Below are positions 1 through 6,287 of a stretch of 8,795 nucleotides of DNA, piece by piece; the stretch's first letter is position 1, and each line of letters opens with the position of its first letter. Source of the stretch: Paracoccus sp. (in: a-proteobacteria). GTDB lineage: Bacteria > Pseudomonadota > Alphaproteobacteria > Rhodobacterales > Rhodobacteraceae. The stretch lies in assembly GCA_031178645.1 (NCBI GenBank), contig JAPSIP010000056.1:1-8795 (forward strand), read 5' to 3'. A program made the translations under genes and the position numbers. The notes under the pieces are model-generated. The model searched no databases. It was not told the origin of the DNA and saw nothing but the letters and a program-made list of their open reading frames with translations.

Positions 1-694
1 GATCGAGGCCGCGCCGCGCATCCTGGGCCGGGTCGCAGCAGCGGAAACCGCCGACATGATCCGTGCGCTGCATCTGGGGCATGGGGTCGAGATCCTGGAG
101 GGCACCGGGATTTCCCATATCACCGGGACGGACCGGGCGACCGGGGTGGCGCTGAATGACGGGCGCGAGCTTTCTGCCGACCTGATCGTCATCGGCATTG
201 GCGTGCTGCCGGAAACCGGCCTTGCCCAGACCGCCGGGCTTGTGCTGGACAACGGCATCGCGACCGACGCCATGGGCCGGACCTCGGACCCGGCGATCTG
301 GGCTGCGGGCGATTGTGCCAGCTTTCCCTGGCAGGCCGAGCGCCTGCGGCTGGAAAGCGTCGGCAACGCCATCGACATGGCCGAGGCCGTGGCCGACAAT
401 ATCCTGGGCGCGCACCGGCCCTATCACCCGAAGCCCTGGTTCTGGTCGGACCAATTCGATGCCAAGCTGCAGATCGCGGGCTTGGGCGCAGGCCATGACC
501 ATATCGTGACGCGGGCCGGGGATGGCCAGCATGGCGGGTCGGTCTGGTATTTCCGCCAGGGCCGCCTGATCGCCGTCGATGCGCTGAACGACGCCCGCGC
601 CTACATGATCGGCAAGCGCCTGATCGAGGGGGGCCGCAGCCCCGACCCCGGCGTGATCGCCGCCACGCCAGATCTGAAAGCCCTGCTCGCATGA
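1..694 (+). CDS. FAD-dependent NAD(P)H:ferredoxin/rubredoxin reductase-type oxidoreductase, 5'-truncated
   Basis: The reading frame is open from base 2, so the gene enters from the left edge; the first internal ATG (base 56) is not the start. About 230 residues are visible, and a family member is normally about 400, so the N-terminal FAD Rossmann fold and the first part of the NAD(P)H domain are missing. The first visible residues (IEAAPRILGRV) are the stretch that follows the second beta strand of the NAD-binding domain. IGIGVLPETGLAQ (about residues 65-77) and the second FAD contact AAGDCAS (about 101-107) follow. The remainder (FWSDQFDAKLQIAGLG and on) matches the reductase C-terminal domain. 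Enzymes of this family pass electrons from NAD(P)H to a small ferredoxin or rubredoxin, often serving a cytochrome P450 or Rieske oxygenase. The partner is not in this window. The family call is firm and the specific partner unknown. Confidence 0.9.
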   Translation, partial: IEAAPRILGRVAAAETADMIRALHLGHGVEILEGTGISHITGTDRATGVALNDGRELSADLIVIGIGVLPETGLAQTAGLVLDNGIATDAMGRTSDPAIWAAGDCASFPWQAERLRLESVGNAIDMAEAVADNILGAHRPYHPKPWFWSDQFDAKLQIAGLGAGHDHIVTRAGDGQHGGSVWYFRQGRLIAVDALNDARAYMIGKRLIEGGRSPDPGVIAATPDLKALLA

Positions 695-703
695 CCCATC
701 TTC

Positions 704-818
704 TGTGCACAAATATCCTCTGGGGTGAGGCGCGCCCGGAAAAAGGTCCAGTGGACCTTTTTCAGCGGCGAACGCCTGCCGCTTGCGGCAGGCAGGGGGG
801 GCGAAGCGCCCCCAGCCA
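704..818. repeat. Intergenic cluster of three consecutive perfect hairpins
   Basis: The gap before rsmD contains three adjacent inverted repeats. Hairpin 1 (739-763) has 12-bp arms GAAAAAGGTCCA / TGGACCTTTTTC around a single G and ends in a T run, so it could act as an intrinsic terminator for the upstream reductase gene; by its symmetry it would work in both directions. Hairpin 2 (774-793) has 9-bp arms GCCTGCCGC / GCGGCAGGC around TT. Hairpin 3 (797-813) has 7-bp arms GGGGGCG / CGCCCCC around AAG. An 8-bp palindrome TGTGCACA (704-711) and the string AAATATCCTCTGGGGTGA (711-728) lie upstream. I recall similar strings followed by GC-rich hairpins in intergenic regions of Rhodobacteraceae, so this may be a dispersed repeat, but I cannot show copies from this window. 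The hairpins themselves are read directly. Confidence 0.65.
739..763 (+). terminator. Probable (bidirectional) intrinsic terminator after the reductase gene
   Basis: A 12-bp perfect inverted repeat whose right arm ends in TTTTT lies 45 bp after the reductase stop. The A run of the left arm would give a T run on the other strand, so it could stop transcription both ways. Part of the U tract would be paired within the stem, which is less classical than an unpaired tract after a GC stem. Confidence 0.5.
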
Positions 819-833
819 CCGCGGGACGCAAGC

Positions 834-1400
834 ATGAGGATCGTCGGCGGCACATTGCGCGGGTTGAAGCTGGCGGATGTCGGCGCGGGCGACGCGGCGG
901 CGCATCTGCGCCCCACCACCGACCGCGTGCGCGAATCGATCTTCAACCTGCTGGTCAACGGCACCCACGGCAACCCCATCCCAGGGGCGCGGGTCCTGGA
1001 CCTGTTCGCGGGCACCGGCGCCTTGGGGCTCGAGGCGCTGTCGCGCGGCGCGTCCGCGGTGACCTTTGTCGAGGATGGCGCCAAGGCGCAAGCGCTGATC
1101 CGCAGCAACGTCGCCAAGGCCAGGGCCGAGGGTGCCGCGCAGCTTCTGCGCCAGGATGCCACGCGGCTGGGGGCCTGCCGCGACGGGGGCTATGGCCTGG
1201 TATTTCTCGACCCGCCCTATGCCAAGGGTCTGGGGGAACGCGCCATTGACGCGGCCCTGGCTGGCGGCTGGATCGGCCCCGGCGCGGTGGTGGTGTGGGA
1301 GGAAAGCCGTCCGCCGCTGGTGCCCGCGCCCTTGGTGCCCATCGACCAGCGGCGCTATGGCGACACGCTGGTGACGCTGGCACGGCTGCCCGCGGCCTGA
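834..1400 (+). CDS. rsmD: 16S rRNA (guanine(966)-N(2))-methyltransferase RsmD
   Basis: A 188-residue protein, the usual RsmD length. It transfers a methyl group from S-adenosylmethionine to N2 of G966 of 16S rRNA during assembly of the small ribosomal subunit. It opens with the family's MRIVGGTLRG, followed by RPTTDRVRESIFNLL (residues 26-40), the SAM-binding motif DLFAGTGALGLE (56-67), an acidic strand end FVED (78-81), and the catalytic DPPY motif (126-129) typical of amino N6/N2 methyltransferases. The C-terminus RRYGDTLVTLARL is also family-like. The ATG at 834 is chosen because conserved sequence begins exactly there; a frame-open extension from 783 runs through the upstream hairpins and is not credible. 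The Shine-Dalgarno is weak (GGGA about 9 nt upstream). No partner gene is coupled to it here. Confidence 0.95.
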   Translation: MRIVGGTLRGLKLADVGAGDAAAHLRPTTDRVRESIFNLLVNGTHGNPIPGARVLDLFAGTGALGLEALSRGASAVTFVEDGAKAQALIRSNVAKARAEGAAQLLRQDATRLGACRDGGYGLVFLDPPYAKGLGERAIDAALAGGWIGPGAVVVWEESRPPLVPAPLVPIDQRRYGDTLVTLARLPAA

Positions 1401-1482
1401 TGCGCCCCAGTGCCGGGGTTGTGACGAAAGACGCGCTTTCCCCCGCTGCGCCTTTGCGCCAACCTGCAAGCACCATTCGCGA

Positions 1483-1490
1483 AGGAGGTT
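1483..1490 (+). promoter_or_regulatory. Strong Shine-Dalgarno of the DUF305 gene
   Basis: AGGAGG sits 5-6 nt before the ATG at 1494, the best ribosome binding site in the window. It fixes the start and suggests the protein is made in quantity when transcribed. Confidence 0.75.
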
Positions 1491-1493
1491 TCC

Positions 1494-1871
1494 ATGAGCA
1501 AATCCGTCCGCAGGGGCTTTGGCCTGTCCCCGATCCTGTTCGCCCTGGCTTTCGGAGCCTATGCCCAGGACACCGCGCATGATGGCCACGGCGGGCATGG
1601 CGCGGCCGACGATGCCGCCGCGCAGGCCTATCAGTCGGTGATGGAAAAGATGCATGGCGACATGGCGATGACGCCCTCGGGCGATGCCGATGTCGATTTC
1701 GTGCGCGGCATGATCCCGCACCACCAGGGCGCCATCGACATGGCCAAGGTGGTTCTGGAGCATGGCGACGATCCCGAAATCCGCCAGTTGGCCGAGGAGG
1801 TCATCGCCGCCCAGGAAGCCGAGATCCAGATGATGCGCGACTGGCTGGCCCAGAACGGCCAGGCCGAATAG
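1494..1871 (+). CDS. Secreted DUF305-family protein, possible periplasmic copper-binding
   Basis: A 125-residue protein with an N-terminal signal sequence: positive start (KSVRR, residues 3-7), hydrophobic core (about 8-23) and a probable signal peptidase I site after AYA (24). The mature protein begins with a His/Gly/Asp-rich stretch (HDGHGGHG, 29-36), then the hallmark DUF305 segment [16 protein letters not shown] (69-84) and an amphipathic C-terminal helix with [11 protein letters not shown] (108-118). DUF305 is a ferritin-like helical domain often found beside copper-handling genes. Here the Met and His residues (M50, M53, H54, M57, M59, M73, H76, H77, M83, H90) suggest a metal, perhaps Cu(I), but no copper gene is adjacent and the role is inferred. 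The RR at 6-7 followed by GFG is only a weak Tat resemblance; Sec export is the simpler reading. The gene appears to be monocistronic. Confidence 0.88.
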   Translation: MSKSVRRGFGLSPILFALAFGAYAQDTAHDGHGGHGAADDAAAQAYQSVMEKMHGDMAMTPSGDADVDFVRGMIPHHQGAIDMAKVVLEHGDDPEIRQLAEEVIAAQEAEIQMMRDWLAQNGQAE

Positions 1872-1874
1872 GTC

Positions 1875-3047
1875 TCAGGCCGGCTCGGCCAACGCACGGG
1901 CGGCGGCATCCAGTCCGCCCGCCCCGTGCGGAATGCCAAGTGCCACCATGCCCGCCTGCATCGCGCCAAGCGCGGCCAGGATCATCCCGGCATTGGCATG
2001 GCCCATATGGGCGACGCGCAGCGCGTTTTCCGGCTGCTCGGCGCCCAGCCCCACGCCCAGCGTCACCCCGCAATGCGAGGCCGTCCAGGACCGCAGCCCC
2101 TCGGCGCCCGGCAGCAGCATCGCCGTGACCGAGGATGCCCGCGCCGCCGGATCGGCAACCGCTAGGCGGATGCCCGGATTGCCCTGGCCCCATTCGTCAG
2201 CCGCGGCCCAGGTCGCACGGGCAAGCGCCGCGTGCCGCGCCCAGACCGCAAAAAGGCCTTCCTCGTCCAGGATCATCCGCATCGCCTCGTCCAGGGCATA
2301 GATCTGCTGGACGGGCGGCGTGCCGCCCCAGAACCGCCACAGCGCCTCGGCGTTCGCGCGGGCGTGCCAGTCCCAATAGGGCGTGGTCAACTGCGTGCGC
2401 CCGCGCGCGGCGGCCTTTTCGGAAAACCACACGAAGCTGGTGCCGGGCGGGCACATCATGCCCTTCTGGCTGGCCGAGATCAGCACGTCCACGCCCCAGT
2501 CGTCCATCATCATCGGCGCGCAGCCCAGGGACGCGATGGCGTCCACCACCAGCAGCGCCGGGTGATCGCCCATCGCATCCTGCAGGGCGGGAATGTCGGC
2601 CATGACGCCGGTCGCGGTGTCGATCTGGCAGACCATGACGGCCTTGATCGCGCCGGCCTTGTCCTCGGCCAACCTGCGGGCCAGCATGTCGGGATCGGCG
2701 GGCAGGCTGCCGAAATCCAGCCGTTCCACCGCGACGCCCATCGCCTCCATCTGCTGGGCCCAGGACCGCCCGAAATGGCCCGAGGTCAGCGCAAGCGCCC
2801 GGTCGCCCGAGGTGAAGATATTGGCGCCTGCGGCCTCCCACGCCGCATGGCCGTTGCCGATATAGGGCGCAAGGTTCGCCTGCGTGCCCGCCAGCCGCTT
2901 CAACTGCGCCATGACGGCCAGGTTAAGCTCGGCCAGTTCGTCGCCATAGATGTCGGGCGAGGCGCGGTGGGTGGCGCGCAGAACCCGGTCGGGAACGGGC
3001 GAGGGGCCGGGAATGGCGATCACGGGGCGACCTGCGGCAAGGCTCAT
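1875..3047 (-). CDS. Class V PLP-dependent aminotransferase, serine/alanine-glyoxylate aminotransferase family
   Basis: A 390-residue protein of normal length for the alanine-glyoxylate/serine-glyoxylate aminotransferase family, fold type I PLP enzymes that move an amino group from serine, alanine or a related donor to glyoxylate (or 2-oxo acid). Visible features: PGPSPVPDRVL near the N-terminus; GNGHAAWEAA (64-73), the PLP-phosphate loop; TSGHFGRSW (88-96); VVDAIASLG (167-175) with Asp169 contacting the PLP ring nitrogen; ISASQKGMMCPPG (190-202) with the Schiff-base Lys195; and GGTPPVQQIYALDEA (241-255). The C-terminal RVAHMGHAN matches the family's R-(I/V)-x-H-(L/M)-G substrate-site region. 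Which substrates it uses cannot be told: no serine-cycle, purine-ureide or phosphonate gene is nearby. Its stop lies 3 bp from the convergent stop of the DUF305 gene. The Shine-Dalgarno is weak (AAGGA about 11 nt upstream). Confidence 0.9.
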   Translation of the reverse strand: MSLAAGRPVIAIPGPSPVPDRVLRATHRASPDIYGDELAELNLAVMAQLKRLAGTQANLAPYIGNGHAAWEAAGANIFTSGDRALALTSGHFGRSWAQQMEAMGVAVERLDFGSLPADPDMLARRLAEDKAGAIKAVMVCQIDTATGVMADIPALQDAMGDHPALLVVDAIASLGCAPMMMDDWGVDVLISASQKGMMCPPGTSFVWFSEKAAARGRTQLTTPYWDWHARANAEALWRFWGGTPPVQQIYALDEAMRMILDEEGLFAVWARHAALARATWAAADEWGQGNPGIRLAVADPAARASSVTAMLLPGAEGLRSWTASHCGVTLGVGLGAEQPENALRVAHMGHANAGMILAALGAMQAGMVALGIPHGAGGLDAAARALAEPA

Positions 3048-3077
3048 GGCTTCATCTGTCCTTCACATCCTGCAAAA

Positions 3078-3106
3078 TCGCTAGTGCCCGCGCGCAGGAA
3101 GGTCAA
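3078..3106 (-). promoter_or_regulatory. Candidate sigma-70-type promoter for the aminotransferase gene
   Basis: On the minus strand, TTGACC (3101-3106) is separated by 17 bp from TAGCGA (3078-3083). The -35 is close to consensus and the -10 is weak, as is common in GC-rich alphaproteobacteria. The inferred transcript would begin near 3070, leaving a leader of about 25 nt before the ATG at 3047. Confidence 0.4.
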
Positions 3107-3198
3107 CGACTTCCGATCTCCCGGCCCGCCTTGCCGCGACGGGGCGGGTCGAGCTAAGGCTTTGTCAGCCCCAACTGGAACGAAAGGCGCCCCCGCCC

Positions 3199-4953
3199 GT
3201 GACATCAACGCCCGCCCCGCATCCAAGCGCCAGCCGCCTGTTGCGCCGCTTCTGGACCGATTACCTGCGCGTCCATCGCGGCAGCATGGCGGGCGCATTC
3301 GCCCTGATGACGGTCGAGGGGTCCACGCTGGCGCTGATATCCTGGATGCTGAAGCCGCTGTTCGACCGCGTCTTCGTGGGCAAGGAAGAAGGCGCGATCT
3401 GGTGGGTCGGCGGCGCGATCATGACCATCTTCGTGCTGCGCGCGGTGACGCTGATCGCCAGCCGGTCGCTTTTGTCCCGCATCTCGCTCGGCATCTCCAC
3501 GACGATGCAGCGCGACCTGCTGGCCCATATCATGACGCTGGACGGGCGGTTCTTCCAGTTGAACCCCCCCGGCGCGATGATCGAGCGGATCCAGGGCGAC
3601 ACCATCGCCGTGCAAGGGGTCTGGGCCACGCTGATCACCAGTGCGACCCGCGACGCGATCTCGCTGGTGATGCTGTTCGCGGTGGCGGTCAACATTGATC
3701 CCACATGGACCTTGGCCGCGCTGATCGGTGCGCCGATCCTGATCCTGCCCGCTGCGATGGTGCAGCGATACATCCGCCGCAAGGTGCGCCAGAACCGGGC
3801 CAATGCCAGTGCCCGCGCGACACGGCTGGACGAGGTGATGCACGGCATCGTCTCGATCAAGCTGAACCGGGCCGAGGCCGACCAGACCCGCCGCTTCACC
3901 CAGATCGTCGGCCGCATCCGCCAGACCGAGGTAAAGGTCGCGGCCATGGGCAGCCTGGTTCCCGCCCTGACCGACATCGTCACCGGCATCGGCTTTGTCG
4001 CCGTCCTGGCTCTGGGCGGCCGCGAGGTGATGGAGGGCACGCGCAGCATCGGCGACTTCATGTCCTTCTTCACCGCCCTGGCCCTGGCCTTCCAGCCGAT
4101 GCGCCGGCTTAGCGGGCTTGCGGGAACCTGGCAGACCGCCGCAGCCAGCCTGGAGCGCATCTACCAGGTCCTGGACACGCAGCCGCGCATCACCTCGGGA
4201 ACGCGCGTTGAGGCGCCGGCCAGCACCGCGATCCGCTTCGAGGACGTCTGGCTGTCCTATGACGACAAGCCGGTCCTGCAAGGGCTGGATTTCCTGGCCG
4301 AGGCCGGGCAGACGACGGCGCTTGTAGGGCCGTCGGGGGCGGGAAAATCGACGGTCTTCAACCTGCTGACCCGGATGGTCGATCCCGAAAGGGGGCGCAT
4401 CACGCTGGGCGGGGTGCCGATCAGCGATCTGGATCTTTCGACCTTGCGCGACCAGTTCTCGACGGTTGCGCAGGAATCCGCGCTGTTCGACGAAACCCTG
4501 CGCGACAACATCCTGATGGGCCGCCCCGGCTCGGACGAGGCGGCGCTGCGGCGGGCGATGGAGGCCGCCCATGTCAGCGACTTCGTCGATGCCCTGCCTG
4601 CCGGGCTGGACAGTCCCGCAGGCCCGCGCGGGTCGGCCCTGTCGGGCGGGCAGCGCCAACGCATCGGCATCGCCCGCGCGATCCTGCGCGATGCGCCCGT
4701 GCTGCTGCTGGACGAGGCCACAAGCGCCCTGGACACCGCCAGCGAAAGGCTGGTGCAAGAGGCACTGGAAACCCTGTCCGAAGGCCGCACCACGGTTGTG
4801 ATCGCGCACCGCCTGTCCACCATTCGCAACGCCGACAAGATCGTGGTGATGGAACAGGGCAGGGTTGTCGAGGAAGGCAGCCATGCCCAGTTGATGGCCC
4901 GGGGCGGCGCCTATGCCCGCCTTGTCGCCCTGCAATTCGGAGAAGACCAATGA
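3199..4953 (+). CDS. Half-size ABC exporter (MsbA-like), fused permease and ATPase
   Basis: A 584-residue inner-membrane protein with the type IV exporter layout. Residues 15-310 form the transmembrane domain with about six hydrophobic segments (near 31-51, 68-88, 143-164, 169-189, 252-273, 284-301); residues 345-584 are the nucleotide-binding domain. The ATPase motifs are complete: Walker A GPSGAGKST (377-385), Q-loop Gln425, signature LSGGQ (481-485), Walker B VLLLDE (501-506) with catalytic Glu506, D-loop SALD (509-512) and switch His537. It should act as a homodimer exporting a lipid or amphipathic compound; similarity to MsbA is by architecture and the substrate is unknown. The GTG at 3199 is chosen because the expected N-terminal RLLRRFWTDYLRVHRG follows closely and the next ATG (residue 30) would cut off the first helix. 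The Shine-Dalgarno is poor (GAAAGG). Its TGA overlaps the next gene's ATG (ATGA, 4950-4953), implying translational coupling. Confidence 0.92.
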   Translation: MTSTPAPHPSASRLLRRFWTDYLRVHRGSMAGAFALMTVEGSTLALISWMLKPLFDRVFVGKEEGAIWWVGGAIMTIFVLRAVTLIASRSLLSRISLGISTTMQRDLLAHIMTLDGRFFQLNPPGAMIERIQGDTIAVQGVWATLITSATRDAISLVMLFAVAVNIDPTWTLAALIGAPILILPAAMVQRYIRRKVRQNRANASARATRLDEVMHGIVSIKLNRAEADQTRRFTQIVGRIRQTEVKVAAMGSLVPALTDIVTGIGFVAVLALGGREVMEGTRSIGDFMSFFTALALAFQPMRRLSGLAGTWQTAAASLERIYQVLDTQPRITSGTRVEAPASTAIRFEDVWLSYDDKPVLQGLDFLAEAGQTTALVGPSGAGKSTVFNLLTRMVDPERGRITLGGVPISDLDLSTLRDQFSTVAQESALFDETLRDNILMGRPGSDEAALRRAMEAAHVSDFVDALPAGLDSPAGPRGSALSGGQRQRIGIARAILRDAPVLLLDEATSALDTASERLVQEALETLSEGRTTVVIAHRLSTIRNADKIVVMEQGRVVEEGSHAQLMARGGAYARLVALQFGEDQ

Positions 4954-5669
4954 CCCGCCAGATCATCCGCATCACCGGGGACGACCGCGTTTCCTTTCTG
5001 CAAGGGCTGGTCACCAATGACGTGACCTGCGCACCTTGCTGGGCCGCGCTGCTGACGCCGCAGGGTAAGTATCTGGCCGATTTCCTGATCGTGCCGGACG
5101 GTGACGCGCTGCTGGTCGATGTGGACGCCCGTCTGGGCGATGACCTGGTGCGCCGCCTGACGATGTACAAGCTGCGATCCAAGGTCGGGATCGAGGTCAC
5201 GGATATGTCCGTCGCCCGCGGCGCCGGGCCTGCGCCGGATGGGGCAATCGCCGATCCCCGGCACCCCGCGCTTGGCTGGCGGCTTTATGGCGGGGCGGGT
5301 GACGACGGCACGGACTTCGACGCCATCCGGGTCGAACATATCATCCCCGAAACCCTGGTCGAACTGATCCCTAACGAGACCTTCATCCTGGAAGCCGGGT
5401 TCGAGCGGCTGCACGGCGTCGATTTCCGCAAGGGCTGCTATGTCGGGCAAGAGGTCACGGCCCGGATGAAGCACAAGACCGAACTGCGCAAGGGCCTGAC
5501 CCGGCTGCGGATCGAGGGCGAGGCCCCCGTCGGCACCACCATCATGGCAGACGGGAAAGAGGTCGGCACCCTTTTCACCCAGTCCGGCGGCCGCGCCCTT
5601 GCGCATGTGCGCTTTGACCGGATCGGCAACGACATGCAGGCGGGCCAAGCGCGGCTGTTGGCGGATTAA
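4950..5669 (+). CDS. ygfZ: YgfZ/CAF17-like folate-binding protein for Fe-S cluster enzymes
   Basis: A 239-residue protein related to the GcvT aminomethyltransferase fold. YgfZ (mitochondrial homologue IBA57/CAF17) uses tetrahydrofolate and helps build or repair 4Fe-4S clusters in certain enzymes. The signature K-G-C-Y-x-G-Q-E is complete at residues 161-168 with the functionally important Cys163, inside GVDFRKGCYVGQEVTARM. The N-terminal half has the family's GDDRVSFLQGLVTNDV (10-25) and the LLTPQGKYLADFLI segment (34-47). At 239 residues it is somewhat shorter than E. coli YgfZ (about 326) but within the range of alphaproteobacterial versions. It starts inside the ABC exporter stop (ATGA), so the two are probably one transcript, although no functional link is obvious. 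Its TAA shares TTAA with the stop of the convergent MOSC gene. Confidence 0.92.
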   Translation: MTRQIIRITGDDRVSFLQGLVTNDVTCAPCWAALLTPQGKYLADFLIVPDGDALLVDVDARLGDDLVRRLTMYKLRSKVGIEVTDMSVARGAGPAPDGAIADPRHPALGWRLYGGAGDDGTDFDAIRVEHIIPETLVELIPNETFILEAGFERLHGVDFRKGCYVGQEVTARMKHKTELRKGLTRLRIEGEAPVGTTIMADGKEVGTLFTQSGGRALAHVRFDRIGNDMQAGQARLLAD

Positions 5670-6223
5670 TCCAGCTTGCGGATCGGGTCGCCCAAGGCGA
5701 TCTCTCCGTCCCGCTCGATCGAACACAGGATCCCGCGCAGGCGCAGTTCGGGATGGCCGGCGGCGGTGATCCAGTCCTTGGCGGCCTGGCCATAGCGGGC
5801 TTTCCATTTCACGCAGCCGTCGTTGAACACGTCCGACACCCGCAGAACGGCCGTCCCGGCCTGCAGCAGCAGACCCACCGGCAGGTTGGCATGGCTGGTG
5901 TCCAGGTCGCAGATGATCGTGTCGCCGGGATGGGGCGTGGCGGTCCGGTCCAGCCAGACGGCATCCATCACCCGGCGTGAAAGGATCGAGACCTGAATGC
6001 GCGGATCGGGCGATCCGTCCGCCAGCCGCATCCAGGGGGCCTTGCGCCAGCGTTCGCCGGGAATGCCATCGGCCCGCGTCATCACCAAGCGGTCGGGAAA
6101 GGTCCGCTGGTTGAAGCCGGGGCGGAAGCACAGGATCTGGGCCGCGGCATCGTCCCTGGGCGCGGACAGGATGTAGGGCAGGGCGCGGGCCAGATCCTCG
6201 GCGGTGGCGTGATGCGGCGTCAT
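5666..6223 (-). CDS. MOSC-domain-containing protein
   Basis: A 185-residue protein from the ATG at 6223. The C-terminal half resembles a MOSC (molybdenum cofactor sulfurase C-terminal) domain: LPVGLLLQAGTAVLRVSDVFN (114-134), then NDGCVKW (134-140) with Cys137 and a following KARYG, then RLRGILCSIERDGEIALGDPIRKL ending in the GDxI turn (178-181). Stand-alone MOSC proteins are thought to bind sulfur or Moco-type pterin cofactors and handle sulfur transfer or N-hydroxylated compounds; the function of this one is unassigned. A longer frame begins at a TTG (6241) but that codon sits directly after the T tract of the efp terminator, so the ATG is preferred; neither start has a clear Shine-Dalgarno. 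Overlap of its stop with that of ygfZ is 3 bp. Any promoter must lie within the end of efp or transcription must read through the terminator. Confidence 0.82.
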   Translation of the reverse strand: MTPHHATAEDLARALPYILSAPRDDAAAQILCFRPGFNQRTFPDRLVMTRADGIPGERWRKAPWMRLADGSPDPRIQVSILSRRVMDAVWLDRTATPHPGDTIICDLDTSHANLPVGLLLQAGTAVLRVSDVFNDGCVKWKARYGQAAKDWITAAGHPELRLRGILCSIERDGEIALGDPIRKLD

Positions 6224-6243
6224 GTCGGGAACCCGGGGCAAGG

Positions 6244-6270
6244 AAAAGCGCCCCGAACTGGCCGGGGCGC
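6244..6270 (-). terminator. Intrinsic terminator of efp
   Basis: Read on the minus strand, an 8-bp perfect GC stem GCGCCCCG / CGGGGCGC (6263-6270 and 6248-6255) with a 7-nt loop is followed at once by TTTTCC. It starts 17 nt after the efp stop and ends about 20 nt before the MOSC ATG. Confidence 0.85.
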
Positions 6271-6287
6271 CTGGTCTGGAACGGCCT

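Noticed and set aside
783..833. 17-codon N-terminal extension of RsmD from a TTG
   Set aside because: It is encoded by the hairpin element and conserved RsmD sequence begins at the ATG at 834.
1405..1420. CCCC...GGGG pairing after rsmD as a terminator
   Set aside because: The stem is only 4 bp and no T tract follows.
1451..1475. Possible CueR-like operator (TTGC...GCAA, 8-nt spacer) before the DUF305 gene
   Set aside because: The arms are only 4 bp and do not match the known CueR palindrome; no -35/-10 pair surrounds it.
3135..3165. TTGCCG with a downstream CTAAGG as a promoter for the ABC exporter
   Set aside because: The -10 match is too poor to support a feature.
2232..3698. 488-codon open frame on the plus strand opposite the aminotransferase and running into the ABC exporter gene
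   Set aside because: It is antisense to a well-recognised enzyme, crosses the divergent promoter region, and its product is rich in Arg/Gly/Pro/His with no recognisable domain: a typical GC-rich shadow frame.
3205..4950. 581-codon open frame on the minus strand opposite the ABC exporter
   Set aside because: It exactly mirrors the exporter gene, has low-complexity Gln/Arg/His/Gly-rich composition and no start signal. The sense protein has every ABC motif.
4911..6131. 406-codon minus-strand frame across ygfZ and the MOSC gene
   Set aside because: It spans two real genes in the wrong frame and has no domain.
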